DNA of 64,000 bases from Pseudomonas sp. GM41(2012) (GTDB lineage Bacteria; Pseudomonadota; Gammaproteobacteria; Pseudomonadales; Pseudomonadaceae): positions 1,302,001 through 1,366,000 of the forward strand of contig NZ_AKJN02000006.1 in NCBI RefSeq assembly GCF_000282315.2, in the 5' to 3' direction. Every line of letters starts with the position of its first letter. Positions within the stretch are counted from its first letter, which is position 1. Both the position numbers and the translations under genes were made by a program. Below, piece by piece: positions 1 through 7,985 of the stretch. The notes below the pieces were generated by a model, which was given only the letters and a program-made list of their open reading frames with translations, did not search any database and was not told where the DNA came from.

Positions 1-167
1 TTGGTCTGCTCGGTGGCCGATTGCGACGCCGCGACAATCTCTTGGTCGACGATCTGCCAGGTGCTTTGGGAAACAACCACCGGCACCACTTCCACCGGGG
101 CGCGCGCAGTCGTGACGCATCCCGCCAACACCACCAACACGGCGACGATCAGCGAACGCACGTTCAA
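1..167 (-). CDS. Putative lipoprotein, N-terminal part (runs off window)
   Basis: Reading the complement from 167 gives a short hydrophobic stretch ending in the lipobox LAGC (Cys about residue 17), followed by a Ser/Thr/Gln-rich segment that leaves the window at base 1. I chose the TTG at 165-167 because AGGAA lies 8 nt upstream; GTG at 159-161 is the alternative. A lipid-anchored envelope protein is the inference. No family is recognisable from about 55 residues. It is transcribed in the same direction as the polysaccharide-type operon downstream of 832 but is separated from it by REP sequences and two plus-strand small ORFs. Confidence 0.6.
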   Translation of the reverse strand, partial: MNVRSLIVAVLVVLAGCVTTARAPVEVVPVVVSQSTWQIVDQEIVAASQSATEQT

Positions 168-278
168 GGTCGCGGTTCCTACAGACTTGCCCGAACGGGA
201 TGTCCGGTGTTCAAAGGTCTATTAATTTGAGTATAGGTGTCGGTGTTTGTTCGTTTGGGGTTGAGGGTGTTCTTAAGG

Positions 279-382
279 GCCTCTTCGCGAGCAAGCCCGC
301 TCCCACATTTGATCTTCAGTGGACACAGTATTTGTGAGCGCCACGGGACAAATGTGGGAGCGGGCTTGCTCGCGAAGAGGCC
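279..382. repeat. Pair of inverted REP palindromes
   Basis: Two copies of a fluorescens-type REP sequence face each other: 279-308 (contains CGCGAGCAAGCCCGCTCCCA) and 353-382 (its reverse complement, contains TGGGAGCGGGCTTGCTCGCG). They are separated by 44 bases, so the block can form a long hairpin in DNA or RNA. Such REP doublets are dispersed in Pseudomonas intergenic DNA. The rest of 168-510 shows no other gene or clear signal. Confidence 0.9.
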
Positions 383-510
383 GGAACAGTCAGCGACCCA
401 CCATCACTTATGTCGATATTCACCATCGCCGCGAATGCCTTCCGCTCAAAAACCGTCAGCGTAGGATCAGCCCTAACCCAACGCAAAACCCCGCATCGGA
501 GGGGCGAATC

Positions 511-603
511 ATGATTATCCATCTCCTGACCTGCCTGGCCCTGACAGCCGTGACACTGAGCGTTTTTTCCTGGTACGTCCTGTCCGAAGAGCGCACGTCA
601 TGA
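511..603 (+). CDS. Candidate 30-residue membrane peptide
   Basis: An ATG at 511 is preceded by GGAGGGG seven bases upstream, one of the strongest Shine-Dalgarno sequences in the window. The 30-residue product is almost entirely one hydrophobic helix (about residues 3-25) ending in a short charged tail SEERTS, like single-span small membrane proteins. Its stop codon overlaps the ATG of the next ORF (ATGA), suggesting translational coupling. No homologue is recognised and function is unknown. The strong ribosome-binding site and coupling favour a real gene, but so short an ORF could arise by chance. Confidence 0.45.
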   Translation: MIIHLLTCLALTAVTLSVFSWYVLSEERTS

Positions 604-860
604 TCCACTCCGTGACCCTGGCCGTAAGCTTTGCGGTGTTCGGCAATAACTACTATTCCCAGTCATTCGTTTCGCGCAAAACGTTCGAACTGGTGTTCGA
701 TAAAAACTTCGAGGCGTTGCTGATGCCGTCCGCCGCCAATCACTTCAACAATGAAGTGATCGGGCTCAATGATCAGTTCCGGTTCCTGAGCGATGTACTG
801 GAAGAGCACCTGCTGGCGACTGAGCTCGCCGCTACCGCCCCCCGGAATCGATACTTCTGA
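600..860 (+). CDS. Hypothetical 86-residue protein
   Basis: The ORF starts in an ATGA overlap with the 30-residue ORF upstream and ends 29 bases inside the 3' end of the converging epimerase gene. Third codon positions are mostly G or C, as in neighbouring genes, which argues for coding. The N-terminus is mildly hydrophobic (about residues 4-15). The remainder is soluble and rich in Phe, Asn and Leu, with an acidic helix-like segment near residues 60-75. I do not recognise a family. The tail-to-tail overlap means the two transcripts would be antisense over their ends. Confidence 0.45.
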   Translation: MIHSVTLAVSFAVFGNNYYSQSFVSRKTFELVFDKNFEALLMPSAANHFNNEVIGLNDQFRFLSDVLEEHLLATELAATAPRNRYF

Positions 861-1779
861 GCAACTGCCCCAGGCCCTCGGTAAAACAGGTCGGTGAGCT
901 CAAGGAAAAACGCTCAAGCAGGCGACTGTTGTCGGCTCGCGAATGTTTGATATCACCGGAACGCGGCGCGTCGTAATTCAATGTCAGGGACCGTCCCAAA
1001 AGCTCGCTTAACGTCGCCGCCAGTTCGTTAACGCTGGTGGATCGGTTAAACCCGACATTGACCGGCTCGTTAATCGGCTCTGACTCACTGACCGCCTGTA
1101 CCAGGACCTTTACCAGGTCATTGACGTATACAAAATCCCTTGTTTGCTCCCCATCGCCATAAACCGTGATGGGGAGTTTTTTTTGCGCCCTCTCGCTGAA
1201 AATGCTGATGACACCGGAGTAAGGCGATGACGGGTCCTGACGGGGTCCGTAAATATTGAAAAACCGCAGAATGACCGGTTCAAGACCGTGTTGGCGTCGG
1301 TAGAAATCGAGAAAGTGTTCGCTGGCCAGTTTGTCGGCGGCATACGGCGTCAGCGGATTCTTGGGCGTGTCTTCGGTAATCGCCATGCCCTCGCCATTGT
1401 TGCCATAGATCGCCGCGCTGGACGCATAAACCACTCGTCTTACGCCTGCCTGGCGCATGGCTTCGCAGATGTTCAGCGTGCCGACGAAATTGCTTTGGTG
1501 AGTCGCGACCGGGTCATCGACCGACGCCTGCACCGAGGCCACCGCCGCCAGATGCACCACCGCGCTACAGTCTTTCATCGCCCGTTCTACCGTCGGCGCG
1601 TCGGCGACATCCCCCACCACCAGGGTCAAATGGCAGCGATCAATCGGCAAATTCGACAATTTTCCACTGGAAAGATCGTCCAGAACCCGAACGCTATAAC
1701 CGCTTTCCAGCAGTGCTTCGACCAGGTGCGAACCGATGAAACCGGCACCGCCCGTCACAAGAATTCGTTCAGCAGTCAT
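832..1779 (-). CDS. NAD-dependent epimerase/dehydratase (UDP-sugar 4-epimerase type)
   Basis: This 315-residue extended SDR has the NAD-binding GGAGFIG at residues 10-16, the conserved SS near 120-121 and the catalytic YAADK at 146-150. It resembles UDP-glucose or UDP-N-acetylhexosamine 4-epimerases, which interconvert nucleotide-sugar epimers in the cytoplasm. It is the last gene of a five-gene operon, starting 3 bases after the stop of the HlyD-like gene. The context implies that it supplies the nucleotide sugar polymerised by the GT2 synthase upstream. The exact substrate cannot be read from sequence alone; GalE, WbpP or another epimerase specificity are all possible. Confidence 0.85.
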   Translation of the reverse strand: MTAERILVTGGAGFIGSHLVEALLESGYSVRVLDDLSSGKLSNLPIDRCHLTLVVGDVADAPTVERAMKDCSAVVHLAAVASVQASVDDPVATHQSNFVGTLNICEAMRQAGVRRVVYASSAAIYGNNGEGMAITEDTPKNPLTPYAADKLASEHFLDFYRRQHGLEPVILRFFNIYGPRQDPSSPYSGVISIFSERAQKKLPITVYGDGEQTRDFVYVNDLVKVLVQAVSESEPINEPVNVGFNRSTSVNELAATLSELLGRSLTLNYDAPRSGDIKHSRADNSRLLERFSLSSPTCFTEGLGQLLRSIDSGGR

Positions 1780-1782
1780 GAT

Positions 1783-2898
1783 TTATTTACTCCCCGGTGC
1801 AGTGGTGGGTGTTTTATCCATTGCAATGAAGTCGCCTAATTGCGAAATCAGTTCACGGCTGTCACTGAGCATTCGTTGCCAGTCGGTGGGAAAACGAACA
1901 TTCAACGGCAGTTGATCGATTCTCCAGCGCGGCGACAGGGGGTGATCAAACCGGGCGGCGACCTGCAAGCCCATCTCGCTGGCAGCGAACGGCCCACGCA
2001 ACACCGTCGGCGTGCGACCGGCGCTGTCGACGGCCTGGACAACATGGGCCGCCAACCACTCGCCATCGGGCATGCGAACGCGCAGCGGCTGGCCAATCGC
2101 GGCGTAGCTGATGTTCAGCGGTTCCAGATAAATCCACAGCAGAGGCTCTTCCAGCCGCTCAAGGCGCATCAACAACGTACCCGCACCGACGTTCTCGCCG
2201 GGCGTGACCAACACCTCCGCAATGCGACCGCTCTGCGCCGCCTTGACCGACAACGCGGCGAGGCGCGTTTTCAACCACTGTTGCTCGGCGGTCTGTTGAA
2301 TGATTTCGCGCTCCACGCTCAACGGCGACTGACGAGCCAGTTGTTCACGGCGCTCGAACGCCAACAGGTCCGCTTTAAATGCGTCAAGTTCAGACTGCGC
2401 GGCCAGCACTTCTCCACGAGACACGGCGCCTGAATCAACGAGGTCTTCAAGCACCTGTACGCGCTCCTCCGTCCTGCTCACTCGGGTCTTGAGCAACTGA
2501 CGCTCCCTCGTGTCCAGTTTGGTGTTGGTGACGGGCACCGATTTCTTCGGCATCGCGGCGAGCTGCGAGAGCCGCGCACGCCATTCGGGATTGTCGAGAT
2601 TGACCAACGGCTGATCGATCTGGACCTGCTCCCCGGCCATGACGAACAGCTGATCAACCCGACCGGCATCCCGCGCCCGTACCTCCAGAATCGGCAGGCG
2701 CAATTGAGCCGGCGCGTCGATCATCACCAGGCCGTAAGTCAGCCGCGCTCCCAGCCAGATCAAGGGACTCGCGACCAGGAACAGGATCAAATACCAACGC
2801 GCGCGAAACGCCATGCGTTTGCCCGGCGCGTAGAGCACCGTCAAACCCTGCTCCTGAGTAGGATTCAGTTCTTTGCGACTATCGAATCGAATCTTCAT
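1783..2898 (-). CDS. HlyD-family periplasmic adaptor / Alg44-like polysaccharide export protein
   Basis: The 371-residue protein has a short cytoplasmic N-terminus and one membrane helix (about 33-56). A biotinyl-lipoyl-like segment follows (about 65-105), then a Glu/Arg-rich coiled-coil region (about 125-205), then a second lipoyl half and beta-barrel region. This is the plan of membrane fusion proteins, and of the periplasmic part of alginate Alg44. No PilZ domain is present at the N-terminus, unlike Alg44. It starts 6 bases after the preceding gene's stop, within the same operon as the GT2 synthase. Likely role: bridging the synthase to the envelope during polymer export. A general secretion adaptor is less likely because no ABC transporter is adjacent. 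Confidence 0.8.
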   Translation of the reverse strand: MKIRFDSRKELNPTQEQGLTVLYAPGKRMAFRARWYLILFLVASPLIWLGARLTYGLVMIDAPAQLRLPILEVRARDAGRVDQLFVMAGEQVQIDQPLVNLDNPEWRARLSQLAAMPKKSVPVTNTKLDTRERQLLKTRVSRTEERVQVLEDLVDSGAVSRGEVLAAQSELDAFKADLLAFERREQLARQSPLSVEREIIQQTAEQQWLKTRLAALSVKAAQSGRIAEVLVTPGENVGAGTLLMRLERLEEPLLWIYLEPLNISYAAIGQPLRVRMPDGEWLAAHVVQAVDSAGRTPTVLRGPFAASEMGLQVAARFDHPLSPRWRIDQLPLNVRFPTDWQRMLSDSRELISQLGDFIAMDKTPTTAPGSK

Positions 2899-2904
2899 GA
2901 CGGC

Positions 2905-3753
2905 TCACCGTTTTGGAAAGTCTCGCCAGGCTTGCCAGTCAATGCCGGCAATCCCCCGTGGTTGCAGCTGTTCGCGCCAGACACTGGTCTGGTGCTGCAA
3001 CTGCTCAGTCGACGCGCCGGCCCAGGATTCAGTGGCATCCAGTTGCGGCTCTGTGCTTTGCGCCAGGCGAAATTGCAGATCAGGCCAACGTTGGGCGATC
3101 TGCTCTGCCATTCGTGCGCTGTTTTTCGGGTTACGGGTGTAGATCATCAAGCTGACCTGACGCACGCCCGCCTCGGGAAGCGCGCACGGCAGACAGGTTT
3201 TGCCGGGTTTTGCCTCAGCGAACCAGCGATGGTGACTGGAGATTTCTACCGGCCAAGGGCTGGCAGCTGAGGCTGCGCGTAAGGTATCGAGCAAGTCCTT
3301 CAAGCGCTGATCAGGGACCGGCACACCCAGTTGTTCGAGTTCCAGGTCCAGGTGCAGGCTGGTGAATGAAAGCCCCTTCAGCTTCGCCAGTAAGTCGGTG
3401 AGCTGATGGCGTTCCTGCGGCTCGATCCAGGCCGGATCGCCGAGCAACAGGCTGACTTGCACCCCCTTGCCGGCCGCGTCCTGCAGCAATTGCGCCAGCC
3501 GTTGGCGCGTGGTGGCAAGGTCTTTCAACTGGGAGGACTTGAGGCCAAGGTAGATCTTGTCCATCCCGGCCCTACGCAATTGTTCGAGTTCCGCCTTGCG
3601 TTGATCGGGATCGAGCAACGCTTCGCTGTCCCAGACATAACTGGCCTGGGACCATTGGCTCGACGGCGCCACCGCCGCCTGAGCCGGCAGGGGTTGTGCG
3701 GCCAGTATCATCGGGGGCAACGACAGCGTCAGCAGCAGAAGTATCGATCGCAT
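2905..3753 (-). CDS. Secreted hypothetical protein, possible TIM-barrel glycosidase
   Basis: The 282-residue product begins with a clear signal peptide (hydrophobic residues about 5-20, cleavage near AAQ). The mature part alternates helices and strands: LRRAGMDKIYLGLK, VQVSLLLGDPAW, a SLHLDLELE strand near residue 135, and SSHHRWF. This suggests a beta/alpha barrel of the glycoside-hydrolase kind with acidic residues at strand ends. I chose ATG 3753 because GAGG lies 8 bases upstream; a TTG at 3759 would overlap the GT2 stop. In the operon it would act in the periplasm, perhaps trimming polymer as AlgL or PslG do for their polysaccharides. Catalytic residues are not proven. Confidence 0.65.
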   Translation of the reverse strand: MRSILLLLTLSLPPMILAAQPLPAQAAVAPSSQWSQASYVWDSEALLDPDQRKAELEQLRRAGMDKIYLGLKSSQLKDLATTRQRLAQLLQDAAGKGVQVSLLLGDPAWIEPQERHQLTDLLAKLKGLSFTSLHLDLELEQLGVPVPDQRLKDLLDTLRAASAASPWPVEISSHHRWFAEAKPGKTCLPCALPEAGVRQVSLMIYTRNPKNSARMAEQIAQRWPDLQFRLAQSTEPQLDATESWAGASTEQLQHQTSVWREQLQPRGIAGIDWQAWRDFPKR

Positions 3754-3755
3754 AA

Positions 3756-5093
3756 TCAAAACCTCGTGGCTCGTTTAAGCACCCACCACGGCGCCATAGA
3801 GCTTTCTTCGTGGCCCCGGCGAAAGATCTCGTTGAGCATGGCCACTGCGCTCCAGCACCGCAGGAGTAGCATGAACAGCGGGAAGAAAGGCACCAACAAC
3901 CCCAGGACAATGTCCTTTGCAGGCCGGTCGGACACCATCAACAACATGGCGGCGAATAACATCGCGGTGATCGCCAGGTACAGCGCATAGATCAGTACAA
4001 ACAGAAACAACAGCGTCTTGCCCGGCAGAACAAATAGCGCCAGCAAGGTGTAGCTGAAGATGAGAAACGGCAGCACCAGCTGAAAAAAGAAGCCGCTGAG
4101 CAGGATCATCAGAAAGGTCGGCCAGCCCAACAAACTGGGGTTGATGTTGTGGTGGTGCTTTCTGATGTACAGAAAAAACAGGTCGCCATCCCAGCGCAAG
4201 CGTTGCATCAGAAACTGACTGAGCGTCGACGGTGCATCGGTGTGTCCAATCGCTTCCGGCTCGAAGGGAATCCTCAAGTCGTGTCGCTTGAAGTAACTTT
4301 TGATGCGCAACGTCAGGTCCAGATCCTCCGCGGTGTGCGTGTTCCAGCCACCGATTTTCACCAGGAAGCTGCGGCGGAATGCCCCGAAGGCCCCCGAAAC
4401 GTTATTGACCAGGTTCCATTCGGCCAGACCGATTTTCGACATGTGGATGGACAACAGGTATTCCAGCGCCTGCATCGCGGTCACCCACGAAGCCCAGACA
4501 TTGCGCACTCGCAGGCTACCGGCGACCGCAGGCACCGACGGGTCCTCGAAATGGCGCACGATGGAGCTGACCATGTTGTTGTCGAAGGATGTATCGCCGT
4601 CGAGCGCCATCACGATTTCACCGCTGGCAAGCGACAGGCCGGCGTTCAATGACGACACCCGCCCGCCCCTCTGCCATTTGGCGATCGGGCGCAAATGGCG
4701 TCTGGGGTACAACTGCGGATCCACGTTGAACTTGCGAACGGCGCTGAGCGTCGGCTGGTTCACCGTGGCCCCGTCCACCACCGGAATCATCTCGATGTGG
4801 CCGGGGTACGTCTGCTCGCACAGGCTTAACAGCGTGGTCTGAACGTCCATCCCTTCGCTGTAGCAGGTAATGATGCAAGAGACCTTGGGCCGATAGACAC
4901 TGATCTTCGGTATACGGGTACGCCGACGTGCGAACCAGCGCAATACTCCCAGCATCACCATGATCATCAGGGGCAATTCAAATATCAGAAACAAAGGGAA
5001 AAGCATGAAAAACACCCGGCTCAAACCATCCGGCCCCATGAGCGAGCTGAGTGCGCTGAGGAGTTGCTCCAGGAAAGGGCTCATGGCGGTCAC
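3756..5093 (-). CDS. Processive family-2 glycosyltransferase (polysaccharide synthase)
   Basis: The 445-residue protein has an N-terminal membrane segment (about 26-51), a GT2 catalytic domain and several C-terminal membrane helices (about 320-430). The hallmarks of hyaluronan/chitin/alginate-type synthases are present: DGD at 165-167, TAED at 254-257 and QRLRW at 297-301 (QxxRW). It would polymerise a nucleotide sugar and push the chain across the inner membrane. The GTG start overlaps the upstream stop (GTGA); ATG at 5084 is an alternative. There is no C-terminal PilZ domain, so any c-di-GMP control must act through a partner such as the upstream GGDEF-like protein. Polymer identity is unknown. 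Confidence 0.88.
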   Translation of the reverse strand: MTAMSPFLEQLLSALSSLMGPDGLSRVFFMLFPLFLIFELPLMIMVMLGVLRWFARRRTRIPKISVYRPKVSCIITCYSEGMDVQTTLLSLCEQTYPGHIEMIPVVDGATVNQPTLSAVRKFNVDPQLYPRRHLRPIAKWQRGGRVSSLNAGLSLASGEIVMALDGDTSFDNNMVSSIVRHFEDPSVPAVAGSLRVRNVWASWVTAMQALEYLLSIHMSKIGLAEWNLVNNVSGAFGAFRRSFLVKIGGWNTHTAEDLDLTLRIKSYFKRHDLRIPFEPEAIGHTDAPSTLSQFLMQRLRWDGDLFFLYIRKHHHNINPSLLGWPTFLMILLSGFFFQLVLPFLIFSYTLLALFVLPGKTLLFLFVLIYALYLAITAMLFAAMLLMVSDRPAKDIVLGLLVPFFPLFMLLLRCWSAVAMLNEIFRRGHEESSMAPWWVLKRATRF

Positions 5094-6478
5094 ACCAACT
5101 CACTGGCCAGACGGGCCAGTAGTAGTTCGCCATCTTCCTGCTCGAGCAGATCCTGGGGCGCCGTGATGCTGACGACACGCAAGGAAATGTCGCTGACCTC
5201 CGGTGCTGAAAACAATTCGGCGACCCGGCTCAAGCGTTGTTTGACGGTTTCCAGGCCCTTGTCATCGGTATGCGGAAGCATGATCCAGAAGTACTCTTCG
5301 GTACTTCGAGAGCAACGGTCCGTGTCCCTGACGGTTTCTTTCAAACGCTCGGCCACGCTATCGATGAAGGCATGACCGTGATGTTCACCCAGGCGAGTCA
5401 ACGTTTCGGCCAGGTTGACGAAGCGCAGACCGAGCAGTGAGAAGGCAGGCGTCTGGTAGCGGCGTACGACCTGCATCTGCCAGGTCAGCAGGTCATAGAA
5501 ATCCTTGCCGCCTAACAGATTGAGTCGTCCGAAGTGATGGACCGTCTGATCGCTGAACTCCTGGCGGCAGCGGAAACGACCGGCCTCGGCCAGGCGAAAA
5601 TCTCTGACCTCGCGTACGCGCAACTTGTCAGGCGTGTGTGACAGGCCGCAATCCAGGCAGCGCGCCTGCACGTCGGCATCGACAAAAAACGCCTGACATG
5701 ACCGACAGCGATAGTTCTCCATAGGGCGGTCGTAATCGCTGCCGATATGGCGCAACCGGTTCAAGCAGTTGGGGCACAACAACACCCCGTCTTTGAGAAA
5801 GTTTTCCTGTGGCCCCACATGCCCACAGGTAAAGCAGTGCAATGAAGGCTGCCGTGAAATGTCCAGGGCCTGGCATTCGGCACACACATCAATGTAATTG
5901 AGCCGGCCCGAGCCACACTCCGAACACAGGCGAACGCGATCGACCAGGACCCCCTCTTGCAGCCAGTCCTGCTGCACCATCAAGCTGAGCCAGACAAACG
6001 AGTTGACCTGCTCGTTATCAGCCAGGGCGTCCAGCAACGGATAGCGATAATGCTGAGGCACCTCCGGGTCTCGAAGGGCATAGATGTGTGCGTTGTCGCG
6101 CAACCACAACCATGAAAGCACCCGACTTTCAAAACGCTCGGGGGCAGAACCCTGTTTGAACAACCTGTAGCGTTCTTGCCACACGCTCCAGAGGGTTCTG
6201 ATTTCGTTGGAATCGACAGGGCACCCGCCATCACCCAAGGCTTCACACCAGCCGTTCTGATCACGGCAACAGTAAATGAGGTTGTAGCGATAAGGAGGAA
6301 TGGTGCGCAACTTTCGAAGCACCCGCCCTGCGTAAGCGGCTGGCAGGTCCAGCAGCACGACATCGAAGGCGGGGGCAGCCAACAAGCTGGTTATATCGGC
6401 AAAGTGTTCAATCTCTGGACTGTTCAAGCTGGGAGCTCTAATACCCAGTATTGCAATCCGTGGAGTTTGAGTCGGCAT
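5090..6478 (-). CDS. Zinc-ribbon (TackOD1-like) protein with degenerate GGDEF domain
   Basis: The 462-residue first gene of the operon has three parts. Residues about 5-110 look receiver-like. Residues about 180-280 hold six CxxC pairs (185/188, 199/202, 215/218, 235/238, 258/261, 274/277), arranged as tandem zinc ribbons like those I recall in TackOD1 proteins. Residues about 320-455 fold like a GGDEF domain, but the signature is STEEY (392-396) in the GGDEF position, so diguanylate cyclase activity is unlikely. It has no membrane helix. Inference: a cytoplasmic sensor or regulator of the downstream synthase, possibly binding metal and nucleotide. The downstream gene overlaps by 4 bases. Confidence 0.75.
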   Translation of the reverse strand: MPTQTPRIAILGIRAPSLNSPEIEHFADITSLLAAPAFDVVLLDLPAAYAGRVLRKLRTIPPYRYNLIYCCRDQNGWCEALGDGGCPVDSNEIRTLWSVWQERYRLFKQGSAPERFESRVLSWLWLRDNAHIYALRDPEVPQHYRYPLLDALADNEQVNSFVWLSLMVQQDWLQEGVLVDRVRLCSECGSGRLNYIDVCAECQALDISRQPSLHCFTCGHVGPQENFLKDGVLLCPNCLNRLRHIGSDYDRPMENYRCRSCQAFFVDADVQARCLDCGLSHTPDKLRVREVRDFRLAEAGRFRCRQEFSDQTVHHFGRLNLLGGKDFYDLLTWQMQVVRRYQTPAFSLLGLRFVNLAETLTRLGEHHGHAFIDSVAERLKETVRDTDRCSRSTEEYFWIMLPHTDDKGLETVKQRLSRVAELFSAPEVSDISLRVVSITAPQDLLEQEDGELLLARLASELV

Positions 6479-6960
6479 GACGCATGGCCTCTGCAGACAG
6501 ACAAGTACGATTAAGACGAGTTAGAAACACTAGCACCGCACCGGAAAAACGTCAGTATTATTATGAAGTTATTTTTTGATATATAGACCGCCAATATTTC
6601 GCCATCCACCTCAATTGGATCCCGCCTTGTCCGCCGAGTTTCGGCGCAATAAATCGCCTTATCGAAAGAAACTATAATTACTTATATTTCATCTAGTTAC
6701 ACACACTAAGTAATTTAATAGTTACAACTACACTCACTACTAGTTAATGGCCACTATTGATAGCGCTGCGCCACTTAACGGCATCAGCAGTTAATTCCCA
6801 TTTGCGACAAACCCCTTCAGTACCGCCTGTGTATTAATAAGTTCAAAGTATTTTTATACCGAAATTGCTCACTTATAGAGCCAGAATAGTCATGCAATAG
6901 TTACACGCGTGAAACATCTCTGTTTCAATAATGAACATTAGATCAAATCTGACAACTTTC
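6479..6960. promoter_or_regulatory. AT-rich intergenic region upstream of the polysaccharide-type operon
   Basis: About 480 bases between the 5090-6478 gene and the LysR gene stand out as AT-rich against a GC-rich background, especially 6555-6760 and 6830-6960. They contain A/T tracts and TATAAT-like words (e.g. TATAAT near 6673) but no convincing ORF. The operon's promoter must lie here. Such composition is typical of DNA bound by the H-NS-like silencers MvaT/MvaU in pseudomonads, but that binding is inferred, not seen. Confidence 0.5.
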
Positions 6961-7851
6961 TTACTCGGCACACACCTCTCGAAGGCAACCCCGCAACCAG
7001 CGATGCACAGGATCGGCATCCAGCCGCGGATGCCAGAGCATGGCGACGGTGAACGCCGGCAGAGACAACGGCAGTGCAAAGCTGTGCAGGCCGGTGCGCA
7101 GGCTGGCGGTGTGGCGTTCGGGAACGCTGGCGATCAGGTCAGTGGCCCGGGCGAGCGCCAGCGCAGTGGAGAAACCTGCAACGATGGTTGCTATGTGCCG
7201 CTCCAGTTCATGGCGCTCAAGGGCTTCATCAATGGGTCCCTTGTCGAGCCCCCGCCGAGAGACGCTGATATGGTTGCCCGCCGCGTAACGCGCGGGGGTT
7301 ATCTCGCCTTCGCTCAGCGGATGCCCTCTTCGCACGACGCCAATAAAACGATCCCGAAACAAGCCCTGGGTACGCAACTCCGGCCCAGTGGCCTTCCCCA
7401 CCACACCTGTTTCCAGATCGACCGTCCCATCGCGCAGTGACGCGCTGTCTTTGTCCGGTTTGTGCATGAAGCGCAGCCGCACGCCAGGGGCTTGCTCGGC
7501 GACGCGGGCAATCAGGTCCGCGCCAAAATTCTCGACAAAGCCTTCACTGGTGCGCAGCGTGAACGTGCGGCTCAGCTGCTTGAGGTCGGGTTGCTCGGCA
7601 GGCCGAAGGACCGCTTCTGCGTCCAGCACCAGCTGACTGACCCGCTCGCGCAGTTCGAGCGCTCGCGGGGTGGCAACCAGGCCCCGTCCGGCCCTGACCA
7701 ACAGCGGATCGCCGGTGGTTTCACGCAATCGCGCCAGTGCCCGGCTCATGGCCGACGGGCTCAGCCGCAAGCGTTTGGCGGCGCGCGCCACGCTGCCTTC
7801 GGCGAGCAACACATCAAGGGTAATCAGCAAGTTGAAATCGGGAGTGGACAT
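6961..7851 (-). CDS. LysR-family transcriptional regulator
   Basis: The 296-residue protein has the LysR winged helix-turn-helix at residues about 4-62 (LLAEGSVARAAKRLRLSPSA, then a recognition helix and SRALARLR), followed by a substrate-binding effector domain. It is divergent from the MFS exporter gene starting at 7986. The 134-base gap between them is the usual place for a LysR box and both promoters, so it probably controls that transporter and itself. The effector is not inferable. Confidence 0.88.
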   Translation of the reverse strand: MSTPDFNLLITLDVLLAEGSVARAAKRLRLSPSAMSRALARLRETTGDPLLVRAGRGLVATPRALELRERVSQLVLDAEAVLRPAEQPDLKQLSRTFTLRTSEGFVENFGADLIARVAEQAPGVRLRFMHKPDKDSASLRDGTVDLETGVVGKATGPELRTQGLFRDRFIGVVRRGHPLSEGEITPARYAAGNHISVSRRGLDKGPIDEALERHELERHIATIVAGFSTALALARATDLIASVPERHTASLRTGLHSFALPLSLPAFTVAMLWHPRLDADPVHRWLRGCLREVCAE

Positions 7852-7985
7852 GCGGCGCCCCGTGGCAGAGTGATATGGCGTTTAACGCACGTATCAAGTG
7901 CAAACGGTGCGTCTTCCGCCATGTTAGGCCGAGGCGTAGCTTTCTGATAGCTCCGCTTCGGGAGTGGCCAGAAAAGAGGAACAGC

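Noticed and set aside
7875..7985. N-terminal extension of the MFS gene
   Set aside because: It is Arg/Lys-rich and overlaps the likely LysR-controlled promoter; the ATG at 7986 has a good ribosome-binding site.
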